The notes below the pieces were generated by a model. That model searched no databases. It saw only the letters and a program-made list of their open reading frames with translations, and had not been told where the DNA came from. The translations under genes were made by a program, and so were the position numbers. Source: Gammaproteobacteria bacterium (GTDB lineage: Bacteria; Pseudomonadota; Gammaproteobacteria; Arenicellales; Arenicellaceae). From it: 9,667 bases of DNA. The stretch is from contig DNHK01000059.1 in the NCBI GenBank assembly GCA_003485905.1, positions 1 through 9,667 on the forward strand, written 5' to 3'. Positions 1 through 6,608 of this stretch are shown piece by piece. Every line of letters begins with the position of its first letter. Position 1 is the first letter of the stretch.

Positions 1-396
1 CTCCTCAGATCGGTGAAGACGCGCTAAAGTGGCAATTAAATCATCAGCCTCATAACGTGGATGAGAAAAACAGGCGATTCCAGCGGCTTCGGAAAATCTA
101 CGGCACAGTAAGAACTGGCGCTCTAAGCTTTCTGGAACAAGCTCGCGATTAGCTTTGTACGGTGCATAAATTTCATTTCTAAAGGACTGCGACAAGCTTT
201 CGTCAAATGCTATCGCCATATTTTTACAAGGTGCTTGCTCTGCCAGCTCGGTTAAAAATCGCGCAAATCCGTAAGCAGCATTAACAGGGAATCCCTCATG
301 GTCGGTAATGGAATCTGGAATCGAAAACCAAGCACGAAAAATATAGATACTGGCATCAACAAGAACGCACGATGCCGGAGAGATTGCTGATGCCAT
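1..396 (-). CDS. 5'-3' exonuclease, PolA N-terminal/FEN family (3' end of gene off window)
   Basis: The first 132 codons of a gene that reads off the left edge. The visible part matches the N-terminal resolvase-like nuclease domain of the 5'-3' exonuclease family (DNA polymerase I N-terminal domain, Xni/ExoIX, flap endonucleases), which cleaves 5' flaps or RNA primers using metal ions. Family landmarks seen: Asp14 in LVDAS, Asp65 in IAFDES, the DNA-contacting Arg73 and YKANR (residues 80-84), and the acidic metal cluster EADD at 116-119. The H3TH part would lie to the left. Start ATG at 396-394 is preceded by a good AGGGG ribosome site five bases away, and the family core begins about 10 residues in, so the start fits. 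It is probably a stand-alone exonuclease, but a full PolA cannot be excluded because the rest is missing. It lies 72 bases downstream of the DUF4124-like gene on the same strand and may be co-transcribed with lgt. Confidence 0.85.
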   Translation of the reverse strand, partial: MASAISPASCVLVDASIYIFRAWFSIPDSITDHEGFPVNAAYGFARFLTELAEQAPCKNMAIAFDESLSQSFRNEIYAPYKANRELVPESLERQFLLCRRFSEAAGIACFSHPRYEADDLIATLARLHRSEE

Positions 397-468
397 TGCG
401 CCCCCTACACACCAACGATTTGCAAGGACCCACCGCTTAGGCAGGTACAAAATTTAGTCAAAATGGCC

Positions 469-1089
469 TCAATTAAAATCGCGGTAGATCATTAGTTCTC
501 TTTTATAATTAGACTCAATCTCAATTTTACGCAGTTCTGCTTCAGCAATTGCTGCCTCATATTCCAAAATCTGTGATGTAAGTGAGTCTTTCTCAATTGT
601 CAGACGATCGATGAGACCGGTAGCTTCTGGCCTAGCCGAGGCCAAGCTTTCAGAAACTTGATCCAATCGATTTCTGCGCAATACCAATAAAGAATCCACA
701 GTTGCCAGCTGCTGTTCAACCGTTTGCAACTTGTTGTCGCGCGCCCGCGCAATATCTTCTTCGGTATCATATATATCTGCAATGCGGGCTCGCTCTGCCA
801 GTTCTAAATCTAGCTTAGCCTGCAATGCTGAATCTCGCTCGGCTGTCTCTTTTGCCTCTGCTAACTCTTCATCCGTAAGTGGTCGACTCTCTCGCCCTAA
901 AACATTTCCACTTCCATCCATATGGGTAACGTCAGACTGTGCACATTCTTCAGATGCAAAGTTTCCATAGTGCCACTTGCCATCCGCATCTTGGCACTTT
1001 GCGATCTGCCCCTGCACACTCGTGGCAGGAAACAAAAACCATACGAATAACAGCCCAAACCATGTCCGAAATTTATTTTTTCTATTCAT
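469..1089 (-). CDS. Exported DUF4124-like protein with long coiled coil
   Basis: A 206-residue protein of unknown function. Residues 1-27 form a Sec signal peptide (basic NRKNK start, hydrophobic GLLFVWFLF core, cleavage probably after VQG). The first part of the mature protein, with Cys32, DADGKWHYGN and Cys49, resembles the DUF4124 domain (a Cys/aromatic-rich periplasmic module built around an 'x-DxDGxxxYs' turn); the two cysteines could pair. From about residue 72 to 200 it is highly charged, rich in Glu, Ala, Leu and Arg, with heptad-like spacing, so a coiled coil is likely. The start ATG lies only 4 bases after the lgt stop, and the ribosome site (AAGAG) sits inside the end of lgt, so translation is probably coupled to lgt. 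The assignment to DUF4124 is by pattern and should be held loosely; export is well supported. Confidence 0.8.
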   Translation of the reverse strand: MNRKNKFRTWFGLLFVWFLFPATSVQGQIAKCQDADGKWHYGNFASEECAQSDVTHMDGSGNVLGRESRPLTDEELAEAKETAERDSALQAKLDLELAERARIADIYDTEEDIARARDNKLQTVEQQLATVDSLLVLRRNRLDQVSESLASARPEATGLIDRLTIEKDSLTSQILEYEAAIAEAELRKIEIESNYKRELMIYRDFN

Positions 1090-1093
1090 CTAA

Positions 1094-1864
1094 TCAATCG
1101 CTCTTTGTAAATAGCAACCAAACGCCAAAAGTTATCATCGGCAAACATAGAAAATGCCCCATTGTTAGCCAATCCCCAGCAATAAAACCTATGTGTGCAT
1201 CAGGTTCCCGCACAAACTCTACAGAAAAACGAAACACGCCATATAAACATAAAAATAAGCCAGCAACCCGACCATCAGGTCGTTTGCGTGAAGAGTACCA
1301 CCACAGAATCGAAAATAGCACTAAACCTTCAAGTAACGCTTCGTAGAGCATCGAAGGATGTCGTGCTTGAGGGCCTGCCAATGGAAAGATGATACCCCAG
1401 GGCAAATCTGTAGTGCGTCCCCACAACTCTTGATTAATAAAATTAGCGATCCGCCCTAGAAACAATCCGATCGGTGTTAGCACTGCTGCAAAATCGGCTA
1501 CTTGCCAAAATGTTTTGCCCCGGGTTCGAGCAAAAAATATCATCGCAATAATAACCCCAATCAACCCGCCGTGAAATGACATGCCCCCTTGCCACACTTT
1601 TAGAATATTGAGTGGGTTATCTACATAAGAAGAAAAATTATAAAATAAGGCATAACCTAATCGCCCACCCAACACGACGCCGAGAGCCCCAAAAAATATC
1701 AAATCAGATATTTGCTCCTTGTTCCATCCACTTGCAATACGATTAGCGCGATAATTCCCGATCAAGTAAACTAACAAAAAACTCAGCAAGTACATTAAGC
1801 CATACCAATGTATGGCCACTGGCCCGAGCTGCAGAGCAATAGGGTCTATTTCTGGATATTGCAT
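1094..1864 (-). CDS. lgt: Prolipoprotein diacylglyceryl transferase Lgt
   Basis: Inner-membrane enzyme that moves the diacylglyceryl group from phosphatidylglycerol onto the lipobox cysteine of prolipoproteins, the first step of lipoprotein maturation. It aligns by eye with E. coli Lgt over its whole length: IHWYGLMYL (Tyr21), GGMSFHGGLIG with His98, the family signature GRIANFINQELWGR at 138-150, RHPSMLYEALLEG at 168-180, and FRFSVEFVREPDAH near the C-terminus. About seven hydrophobic segments are visible. At 256 residues it is shorter than E. coli Lgt (291) because the loop before RHPS is short. The reading frame is open upstream to a TTG at 1957, giving 31 extra residues, but homology starts at MQYPEIDP, so I choose ATG at 1864; no strong ribosome site precedes it. 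It heads a probable lgt, DUF4124-like, exonuclease run. The two lipoproteins elsewhere in the window would be substrates. Confidence 0.95.
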   Translation of the reverse strand: MQYPEIDPIALQLGPVAIHWYGLMYLLSFLLVYLIGNYRANRIASGWNKEQISDLIFFGALGVVLGGRLGYALFYNFSSYVDNPLNILKVWQGGMSFHGGLIGVIIAMIFFARTRGKTFWQVADFAAVLTPIGLFLGRIANFINQELWGRTTDLPWGIIFPLAGPQARHPSMLYEALLEGLVLFSILWWYSSRKRPDGRVAGLFLCLYGVFRFSVEFVREPDAHIGFIAGDWLTMGHFLCLPMITFGVWLLFTKSD

Positions 1865-1897
1865 TATGGCTAAAAAACCGGCATTGAAAGAAATGCG

Positions 1898-1903
1898 ATT
1901 ATA
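1898..1903 (-). promoter_or_regulatory. Candidate -10 element for lgt
   Basis: On the minus strand a perfect TATAAT lies about 33 bases upstream of the chosen lgt ATG, which would start transcription roughly 20-27 bases before the codon. No good -35 hexamer sits 16-18 bases further up. The placement supports the ATG at 1864 over the upstream TTG at 1957, since the TTG would lie upstream of the transcript start. This is a motif match only. Confidence 0.35.
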
Positions 1904-1966
1904 CGATACTTCGGAATATTGCGGCGTTGTTAAAATTTGCCAAGCTAGCGAATACAAAAAAATTCG

Positions 1967-1997
1967 TTGAAATCCGATATTCGGACATCAATATACT
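1967..1997 (+). promoter_or_regulatory. Candidate promoter with palindrome in the spacer, upstream of the DUF4412-like gene
   Basis: TTGAAA (1967-1972) and TATACT (1992-1997) each match the sigma-70 consensus at five of six positions, with a 19-base spacer, slightly long. The spacer begins with TCCGATATTCGGA (1973-1985), whose 5-base arms TCCGA/TCGGA are exact inverted repeats around TAT. An overlapping pair ATTCGG (1979-1984) and CCGAAT (2000-2005) is also inverted, and TTCGGAAT recurs at 1910-1917 near the lgt -10. Such a site between the hexamers could be an operator. The leader to the ATG at 2068 would be about 60 bases. Confidence 0.35.
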
Positions 1998-2067
1998 TAC
2001 CGAATAAAATGGGCAATAGCCTATTAATTCTAGCCGACCCAACTACAATCCAATTTAGGAAACGATA

Positions 2068-2886
2068 ATGAAAAACTTTCTAATAATATTTAGCTCAGCT
2101 CTGGTTCTAGTAAATTCCAGTGTTTCTTATGGTGATGCAATTATTAGCTATTCAGGTGAAGGAAGTGACCAGACCGGCTCTCAAACTGCCTATGTGCAAG
2201 ATGGCCGAGTCCTCATTAAAGATGCTGGAGATGCTAATACAGACATTGTTTTCGAACCCGCTTCCGCAACAATGTACGTTCTTGACCACTCTAAAAAAAC
2301 CGCGATGCGTATAAATGAACAAGCAATTGATAATTTTGCCGGCCAAGCAAGCGGTATGGCATCAATAATTCAACAACAGCTCGCAGCTCAAATGCAGAAC
2401 ATGTCCGCTGAAGAACAAGCGCAAATGCAGGAATTAATGGGCGGCTTCGGCTTAAGTGGAATGACGGAGCAAGCTACGCCATCAGCGCCTACCCTACAAC
2501 AAACTGGAAATGCGGAATATGGTGGCATAGCGTGCAGTGTTAACAATGTTATACAAGATGGCCAGATCATTGCTAACGTATGTTTTAGTCAAGGCAACAA
2601 TATCGGAATTTCAGATGAGGATTATCAGACCCTTGTAGGAATGCAAAATTTCACATTTAAAATGGCGAGTAAAGCCCAGCAGTTTAGCGGTATGCTAGGC
2701 GGTAACGTACCAGCATTTGGAGATATAGAAACCGACAATCTGATTATTCAGGGCACGAATTCTACTGGTGAGAGCAACTCGATGAACATAGAGCAAGTCA
2801 GCAATGAGTCAATACCTGCTGGCACAACCGCGTTGCCAACGGGTTATGCGGAAACTCAATTACCATCGCTTTCAGACCTAATGTAA
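2068..2886 (+). CDS. Exported DUF4412-like protein
   Basis: A 272-residue protein of unknown function and the only plus-strand gene in the window. Residues 1-22 are a signal peptide (MKNF, then a hydrophobic run, cleavage near SYG); there is no lipobox, so it should be soluble in the periplasm or secreted. The mature part has the layout seen in DUF4412 proteins: a beta-rich N-terminal half with a YVQDGRVLIKD strand pair, then a stretch like 'ATMYVLDHSKKTAMRI', and later GIACSVNN...IIANVCFSQ, in which Cys156 and Cys172 probably form a disulfide, followed by an ISDEDYQTLVGM helix. Residues about 92-132 are rich in Gln, Met and Ala. The ribosome site AGGAA lies 8 bases before the ATG. It faces lgt divergently and the PfkB gene convergently, so it is probably a single-gene transcript. 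The domain name is by pattern recognition. Confidence 0.8.
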   Translation: MKNFLIIFSSALVLVNSSVSYGDAIISYSGEGSDQTGSQTAYVQDGRVLIKDAGDANTDIVFEPASATMYVLDHSKKTAMRINEQAIDNFAGQASGMASIIQQQLAAQMQNMSAEEQAQMQELMGGFGLSGMTEQATPSAPTLQQTGNAEYGGIACSVNNVIQDGQIIANVCFSQGNNIGISDEDYQTLVGMQNFTFKMASKAQQFSGMLGGNVPAFGDIETDNLIIQGTNSTGESNSMNIEQVSNESIPAGTTALPTGYAETQLPSLSDLM

Positions 2887-2912
2887 TTTCCAAGCCATCA
2901 AATCTAACTTGC

Positions 2913-2965
2913 TCGCCGCTAACGCCTTTCAGTAAAACAGATTTACAGATACAGACTAGCGGCGA
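2913..2965. repeat. Long imperfect hairpin between convergent genes
   Basis: The arms TCGCCGCTA (2913-2921) and TAGCGGCGA (2957-2965) are exact 9-base inverted repeats. Exactly centred inside them is a second pair, GTAAA (2932-2936) and TTTAC (2942-2946), with 10 bases on each side; three further pairs form within those flanks. In all, 17 of the 24 opposed positions can pair. The element lies 27 bases after the stop of the DUF4412-like gene and about 100 bases from the stop of the kinase gene. It may end transcription or stabilise mRNA ends, but no U-run follows on either strand, so a standard intrinsic terminator is not supported. A second, weaker stem (GGCCT/AGGCC, 2989-3005) follows. Confidence 0.5.
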
Positions 2966-3063
2966 CCCGATTATTTATTACGTAACCGGGCCTCAGGTCA
3001 AGGCCATCGCAGCGAGATTAGCGCCCGGCCAGCAGCCGACCAACTATATTTACAGGTTTAGAT

Positions 3064-4014
3064 TTATAGTTTTAGCTTCCGGCCAAAGCTTGTTGAAAAT
3101 CGTTCGCAGAATGCCTTTTTAGAAAATTTATGGTTCTGCGGGCCAACTGATTCGATTTTGACTGCACCGAGTAGTGAACCGATTAGCGCCGAAGTCTCCC
3201 AATCCAAGCCATTCAGGTATCCATACAACAAGCCTCCCCTTAATGCATCGCCACACCCGGTAGGGTCTAAAGCAGTACCTATTGGTGCCGCTGGGATCTC
3301 AGTGATTCGACCTTCGGTGTACAAGCTCGCGCCTTTCGCTCCCTTTGTAACCAAAAGCATCTCCAGATCCCTTGCGATCAAACCGATTTCACGACCAGTC
3401 TGATTTTCGATCATCTGAGCTTCATAATCGTTCACGACCATAAAATTGGCTTGCTTGATAAATTGTTCCAAATCACTGCCATCGAACATGGGTAGACCTT
3501 GACCAGGATCAAATACAAAAGGTATCCCCAACTTGGCAAATTGTGCGGCGTGTTCAATCATCCCATCGCGGCCATCAGGCGAAACAATTCCTATTCCGAC
3601 ATTTTTAGCCATCCTCACCGTATTCTTATCCGAACGGGACATTGCCCCTGGATGAAACGCAGTAATCTGGTTGTCTTCCATATCTGTGGTAATAAAAGCC
3701 TGCCCAGTAAAAGCATCTTTAATTTGACGAACGTGTGTGCGATCAATCTTATTCTTATCTAGCCAGTTGGCGTAAGGATCAAAATCATCACCCACAGTTG
3801 CCATAATTAGTGGATCACCGCCCAGTAACTTCAGGTTGTAAGCTATATTCCCAGCACACCCGCCAAACTCGCGTCGCATACCCGGAACCAAAAAGCTGAC
3901 ATTCAACATATGAACTTTGTCGGGCAAAATATGGTTTCTAAATTTATCTTCAAACACCATAATGGTGTCATACGCCATTGACCCGCAAATCAGGGCACGT
4001 TTTTTACTTTCCAT
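3064..4014 (-). CDS. PfkB-family carbohydrate/nucleoside kinase
   Basis: A 316-residue cytosolic kinase of the ribokinase/PfkB superfamily, which transfers phosphate from ATP to a hydroxymethyl group of a sugar or nucleoside. Seen: N-terminal beta strand ALICGSMAYDTIM; first PfkB signature region GGCAGNIAYNLKLLGG (51-66); TVGDDFDPY at 74-81; the NDYE motif (195-198); LVTKGAKGA (222-229); and the second signature DPTGCGDALRGGLLYG at 250-265, where Asp256 is the catalytic base and GCGD replaces the commoner GAGD in the anion hole. The substrate cannot be read from the sequence; related bacterial genes are often annotated as adenosine kinase or plain carbohydrate kinase. The ATG at 4014 follows an AT-rich leader with no clear ribosome site. 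It lies 130 bases after gcvH on the same strand and ends facing the DUF4412-like gene. Confidence 0.9.
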   Translation of the reverse strand: MESKKRALICGSMAYDTIMVFEDKFRNHILPDKVHMLNVSFLVPGMRREFGGCAGNIAYNLKLLGGDPLIMATVGDDFDPYANWLDKNKIDRTHVRQIKDAFTGQAFITTDMEDNQITAFHPGAMSRSDKNTVRMAKNVGIGIVSPDGRDGMIEHAAQFAKLGIPFVFDPGQGLPMFDGSDLEQFIKQANFMVVNDYEAQMIENQTGREIGLIARDLEMLLVTKGAKGASLYTEGRITEIPAAPIGTALDPTGCGDALRGGLLYGYLNGLDWETSALIGSLLGAVKIESVGPQNHKFSKKAFCERFSTSFGRKLKL

Positions 4015-4144
4015 AATTGATTTTATTATTAGTTTTTATAAATAAGTTCTGCGTGGAGCTCACTTGGAAAGGAACCCAGTTTCGAATCACGTCACAGCAG
4101 GTCGTTACATGAAAGAAACGAATGAGAAATTTAGCTACAAATTA

Positions 4145-4531
4145 CTAATCACTCAGCGTTTCAACATAACTATCGCTTGATAACAAACGATCTAAATCTG
4201 ACACATCAGCACAACGAATACGAAACATCCAACCCTTATCATATGGCCCTTGGTTAATAAGCTCAGGATTCTCATCTAGCGCTAAATTAACTTCAATTAT
4301 TTCACCGCTTAACGGCGCATAGATGTCGGAAGCCGCTTTAACAGATTCAACCGCGCAACACTCTTGAGCTGCAGATACCGACGACCCAACTTCTGGCAGC
4401 TCGACGTACACCACATCACCCAGCGATTCCTGAGCATAATCAGTCAAACCAACTTCAATTAGATCATCCCCCATTAAACGAACCCATTCATGAGTCGCCG
4501 CGTACTTAAGTTCGGTTGGAGTATTACTCAT
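4145..4531 (-). CDS. gcvH: Glycine cleavage system H protein
   Basis: The lipoyl carrier of the glycine cleavage complex: its lipoyl-lysine arm shuttles the aminomethyl group of glycine between the P, T and L proteins. The 128-residue length is normal. Seen: YAATHEWVR at 10-18, the [22 protein letters not shown] segment starting at residue 28, the lipoylation site with Lys65 in [17 protein letters not shown] (62-78), the LDENPELIN turn, and GWMFRI at 100-105. Start ATG at 4531 has AGGG seven bases upstream, and homology begins immediately after. gcvT and gcvP, its usual operon partners, are not adjacent: the neighbours are fur upstream and the PfkB kinase downstream. I saw no glycine riboswitch in the 128-base gap before it. 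Confidence 0.96.
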   Translation of the reverse strand: MSNTPTELKYAATHEWVRLMGDDLIEVGLTDYAQESLGDVVYVELPEVGSSVSAAQECCAVESVKAASDIYAPLSGEIIEVNLALDENPELINQGPYDKGWMFRIRCADVSDLDRLLSSDSYVETLSD

Positions 4532-4659
4532 TCCTATACCCTATCTTTGGTCTATTTAGCGTTTTATGTAGTTACGGATTCTAACCTGAAATTTAGCGAT
4601 CTTCGCCAAAATTAGGTTTGAAAATTATCAGTTGGAGCTAAAGGATGAAAATCGTGTGC

Positions 4660-5073
4660 CTAAGTAGAACAGCTCTCACACATGCCATACATCACCAAAG
4701 AATGCTCCTGCAATTTAAAATTATGCTCTTCAGCAACTTTGTCCTGCAGCTTTTCAATCCCTTCATTATAAAACTCGATAACTTTGCTGCACTTAACGCA
4801 AACCAGATGATCATGGTGGTGCCCGTCATTAAGCTCGAACACCGATCGACCACCTTCGAAATTATGTCGGATAACCAGCTCTGCGTCTTCAAACTGCGTT
4901 AACACACGATAAACGGTAGCCAAACCAATCTCTTCACCGGTATCTAGCAACCTTTTATATACATCTTCGGCAGTAAAATGCTGGTCTGCGGCTTCTTCCA
5001 TGATACCCAAGATTTTCAGTCGGGGTAATGTGGTCTTTAAACCCGCCTGCCTTAGCTCTTCGCTACTTGACAT
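4660..5073 (-). CDS. fur: Ferric uptake regulator Fur
   Basis: Metal-dependent repressor that, with Fe(II), blocks transcription of iron-uptake genes. The 137-residue protein has an N-terminal winged helix (LKTTLPRLKILGIM and the recognition-helix region GLATVYRVLTQFEDAELV, 50-67) and a C-terminal dimerisation/metal domain. Metal ligands seen: His32 in QHFTAEDVY, His85-His87 and His89 in GHHHDHLVC, the structural-zinc pair Cys92/Cys95 (CVKC), and a second pair Cys132/Cys135 (CESC). The frame is open upstream to a GTG at 5121, but the ATG at 5073 has AGGG six bases before it and the product then starts MSSSEELRQAGLKTTLPR like other Fur proteins. It is shorter than E. coli Fur, lacking the His-rich tail. 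No convincing Fur box was found before the gene. It is 101 bases downstream of the M48 protease gene on the same strand. Confidence 0.96.
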   Translation of the reverse strand: MSSSEELRQAGLKTTLPRLKILGIMEEAADQHFTAEDVYKRLLDTGEEIGLATVYRVLTQFEDAELVIRHNFEGGRSVFELNDGHHHDHLVCVKCSKVIEFYNEGIEKLQDKVAEEHNFKLQEHSLVMYGMCESCST

Positions 5074-5079
5074 AATAAA

Positions 5080-5083
5080 CCCT
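5080..5083 (-). promoter_or_regulatory. Ribosome binding site deciding the fur start
   Basis: On the minus strand AGGG lies six bases before ATG at 5073. The upstream in-frame GTG at 5121 has no comparable site, so the shorter Fur is preferred. Confidence 0.6.
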
Positions 5084-5152
5084 AGTTTTTCCTTCGTATA
5101 AGCTGGCCGAAATCTTAACACGAGTTCAGAAGTTTACGCAGCATCCTCACCA

Positions 5153-5173
5153 TTCAGACAAACAATGTCTGAA
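5153..5173. repeat. Hairpin directly after the M48 protease stop codon
   Basis: Perfect 8-base arms TTCAGACA (5153-5160) and TGTCTGAA (5166-5173) enclose a 5-base loop, starting one base past the protease stop codon (5175-5177) and about 80 bases before fur. There is no U-run after it on either strand, so it is either a weak or Rho-assisted 3' end, an mRNA-stabilising stem at the operon end, or an operator for fur. It does not resemble a Fur box. Confidence 0.55.
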
Positions 5174-5174
5174 C

Positions 5175-6608
5175 TTATTGCACGATCTTTATCCACTCAC
5201 CAGGTTTTGGCTCACCGAACGGGTAATATCCATTGATAGCTCGCAATTGTTGCTCCCCATAACTACCCATGTTTAATGCTCGGTCCAAAGCTCTAAACGT
5301 CATCCCTTGTTTTGCTTTGACATAACGAACACGAGGCAACTTTTGAGGCGAGCTTGAAACCTCCCGATACGGTCTAAATGTTTCCAGCAGCGCTTGAAAT
5401 TGGTCATCGTGCCTCGGTGAAGACGATGACGAATTGTAATAGTTGATCTGGTAAACTCGATTACCGTTAAAAAACACAGCAAGCCTTTCCGATTTAGCAT
5501 TTTCCTCTGTTGTATTCACCGCTCCCATGTGGCCCAACAAACCGCTAAGCCGAACATCTTTGGTACCAAAAAGTATTACTTTAGGCATATTCGACTGAAT
5601 ATACTCGGCAGGCGTCTTGCTTCCATTTCGTGTGCTGACCTGCACTTCCAACCACTCCTTCTCGTTCTTCGAAGTAGAGCGTAACGGTGGCCCTACCTCG
5701 GTAGTCCAATCCTTTGGAAACAAAATAGAAAACCGGTTGGTTTTATCAATGTATGTTTCCGGCGGAAGTTTCGGAGCATTTTCAGGCATCGTGCCACCTC
5801 CATAGAGCATTCCGTCGACTGCCTCTCGAAACTCTCCGTCATCGCCGAGCGTAATTGTTGAGTCACCCGGCAAGTTACCAACACCTCGTCTCAAACGCTG
5901 ATCATCACGCGGGTGAGTCGCATAGACACCATGGTAGGTGCCCGGTGTTTTTCCCTCGGCACTTGCAATTTCACCTACAAAACGTCGATTACTGCGCAGT
6001 ATTTCGATTACTTCGACCATCGCTGCGGGGTCATATCCTGCTTTAGAAAGGTATTCCAATCCATATTCATCAGCCTCCATTTCTAACTCTCTCTGATGGC
6101 CATAAGTAGAAACCTGAGACAGCAGATCGGCTGCTTGCATTGCATCACCGCTACCGGTCATGAGAGCCGTCAATATCGTTAAAAACGTCCCTCCACCACG
6201 TTTCGCCTTTCCTCGCTCATGGTGCCGCCCCGCGATATGGCCTACCTCATGACCTAATACAGCCGCCAACTGTGCCTCGGTCTTCAGCTGAATAAAGAGT
6301 CCTCTATTAAAATATATATATCCTCCCGGTGCCGCAAATGCGTTCACATCAAAGCTATCGATTAGAAAAAACTTGTATTCAAACCCTCTCGACTTACTGA
6401 CCGCAGCCATACGCTGACCAACTTTATTTATATAAGCTTGAACATTTGCATCAGGGTAAAGCGGATTGTCTGCTATGTATTGTCTATGTAGCTTCTCATA
6501 AGTACCGACTTTTTCAGCGGAATCAGCTGGCACTACATACAACCCGACGCCTAACATGCACACTATGCATATCAGCGCTCGAAACGAAATGTTAATTTGG
6601 TGTTTCAC
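5175..6608 (-). CDS. Exported M48-family zinc metalloprotease with C-terminal PsbP/DcrB-like and LysM-like regions
   Basis: A periplasmic endopeptidase of 477 residues, related to BepA/LoiP-type proteases that handle misassembled outer-membrane proteins; its own substrate is unknown. Residues 1-31 form a signal peptide. The M48 domain (about 35-245) has HEVGH at 120-124 (two zinc His and the catalytic Glu), third zinc ligand Glu178 in ELEMEADEYG, the FAAPGGYIYFNRGL strand before the active site, and ATHPRDDQR near its end. Residues about 287-415 (from RFSILFPKDW) look like a PsbP/DcrB-type domain. The C-terminus (about 427-477, VRYVKAKQGMTFRAL to EWIKIV) resembles a LysM-like module that might touch peptidoglycan. 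No TPR domain, unlike BepA. I choose GTG at 6608 because AAAGG lies eight bases upstream; the in-frame GTG at 6617 has none. It overlaps the preceding lipoprotein gene by 17 bases and is the last gene of the cluster. Confidence 0.92.
   Translation of the reverse strand: MKHQINISFRALICIVCMLGVGLYVVPADSAEKVGTYEKLHRQYIADNPLYPDANVQAYINKVGQRMAAVSKSRGFEYKFFLIDSFDVNAFAAPGGYIYFNRGLFIQLKTEAQLAAVLGHEVGHIAGRHHERGKAKRGGGTFLTILTALMTGSGDAMQAADLLSQVSTYGHQRELEMEADEYGLEYLSKAGYDPAAMVEVIEILRSNRRFVGEIASAEGKTPGTYHGVYATHPRDDQRLRRGVGNLPGDSTITLGDDGEFREAVDGMLYGGGTMPENAPKLPPETYIDKTNRFSILFPKDWTTEVGPPLRSTSKNEKEWLEVQVSTRNGSKTPAEYIQSNMPKVILFGTKDVRLSGLLGHMGAVNTTEENAKSERLAVFFNGNRVYQINYYNSSSSSPRHDDQFQALLETFRPYREVSSSPQKLPRVRYVKAKQGMTFRALDRALNMGSYGEQQLRAINGYYPFGEPKPGEWIKIVQ

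Noticed and set aside
433..461. Promoter for the exonuclease gene starting with TTGACT (456-461, minus strand)
   Set aside because: The hexamer at the right spacing is AAGCGG, which is not a credible -10.
1865..1957. N-terminal extension of Lgt from a TTG start at 1957
   Set aside because: The 31 extra residues do not match Lgt, while family similarity begins at the ATG at 1864; a TATAAT also falls inside the extension.
2913..2965. Integron attC site, suggested by CTAACGCC and the imperfect hairpin
   Set aside because: The paired GTTRRRY/RYYYAAC core sites are missing at the ends and there are no gene cassettes around.
4081..4090. TTCGAATC resembling a tRNA T-loop
   Set aside because: The flanking bases cannot form the T stem and no acceptor or anticodon arms are present.
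4624..4630. TGATAAT half-site resembling part of a Fur box, between fur and gcvH on the minus strand
   Set aside because: Only one half matches the 7-1-7 Fur consensus and the site is downstream of fur; chance is likely in AT-rich DNA.
4532..4659. Glycine riboswitch before gcvH
   Set aside because: The leader is short and AT-rich, without the conserved aptamer core or the usual tandem stems.
5074..5121. Extended Fur from GTG at 5121
   Set aside because: No ribosome site before the GTG; the ATG at 5073 has AGGG at good spacing and gives the usual Fur N-terminus.
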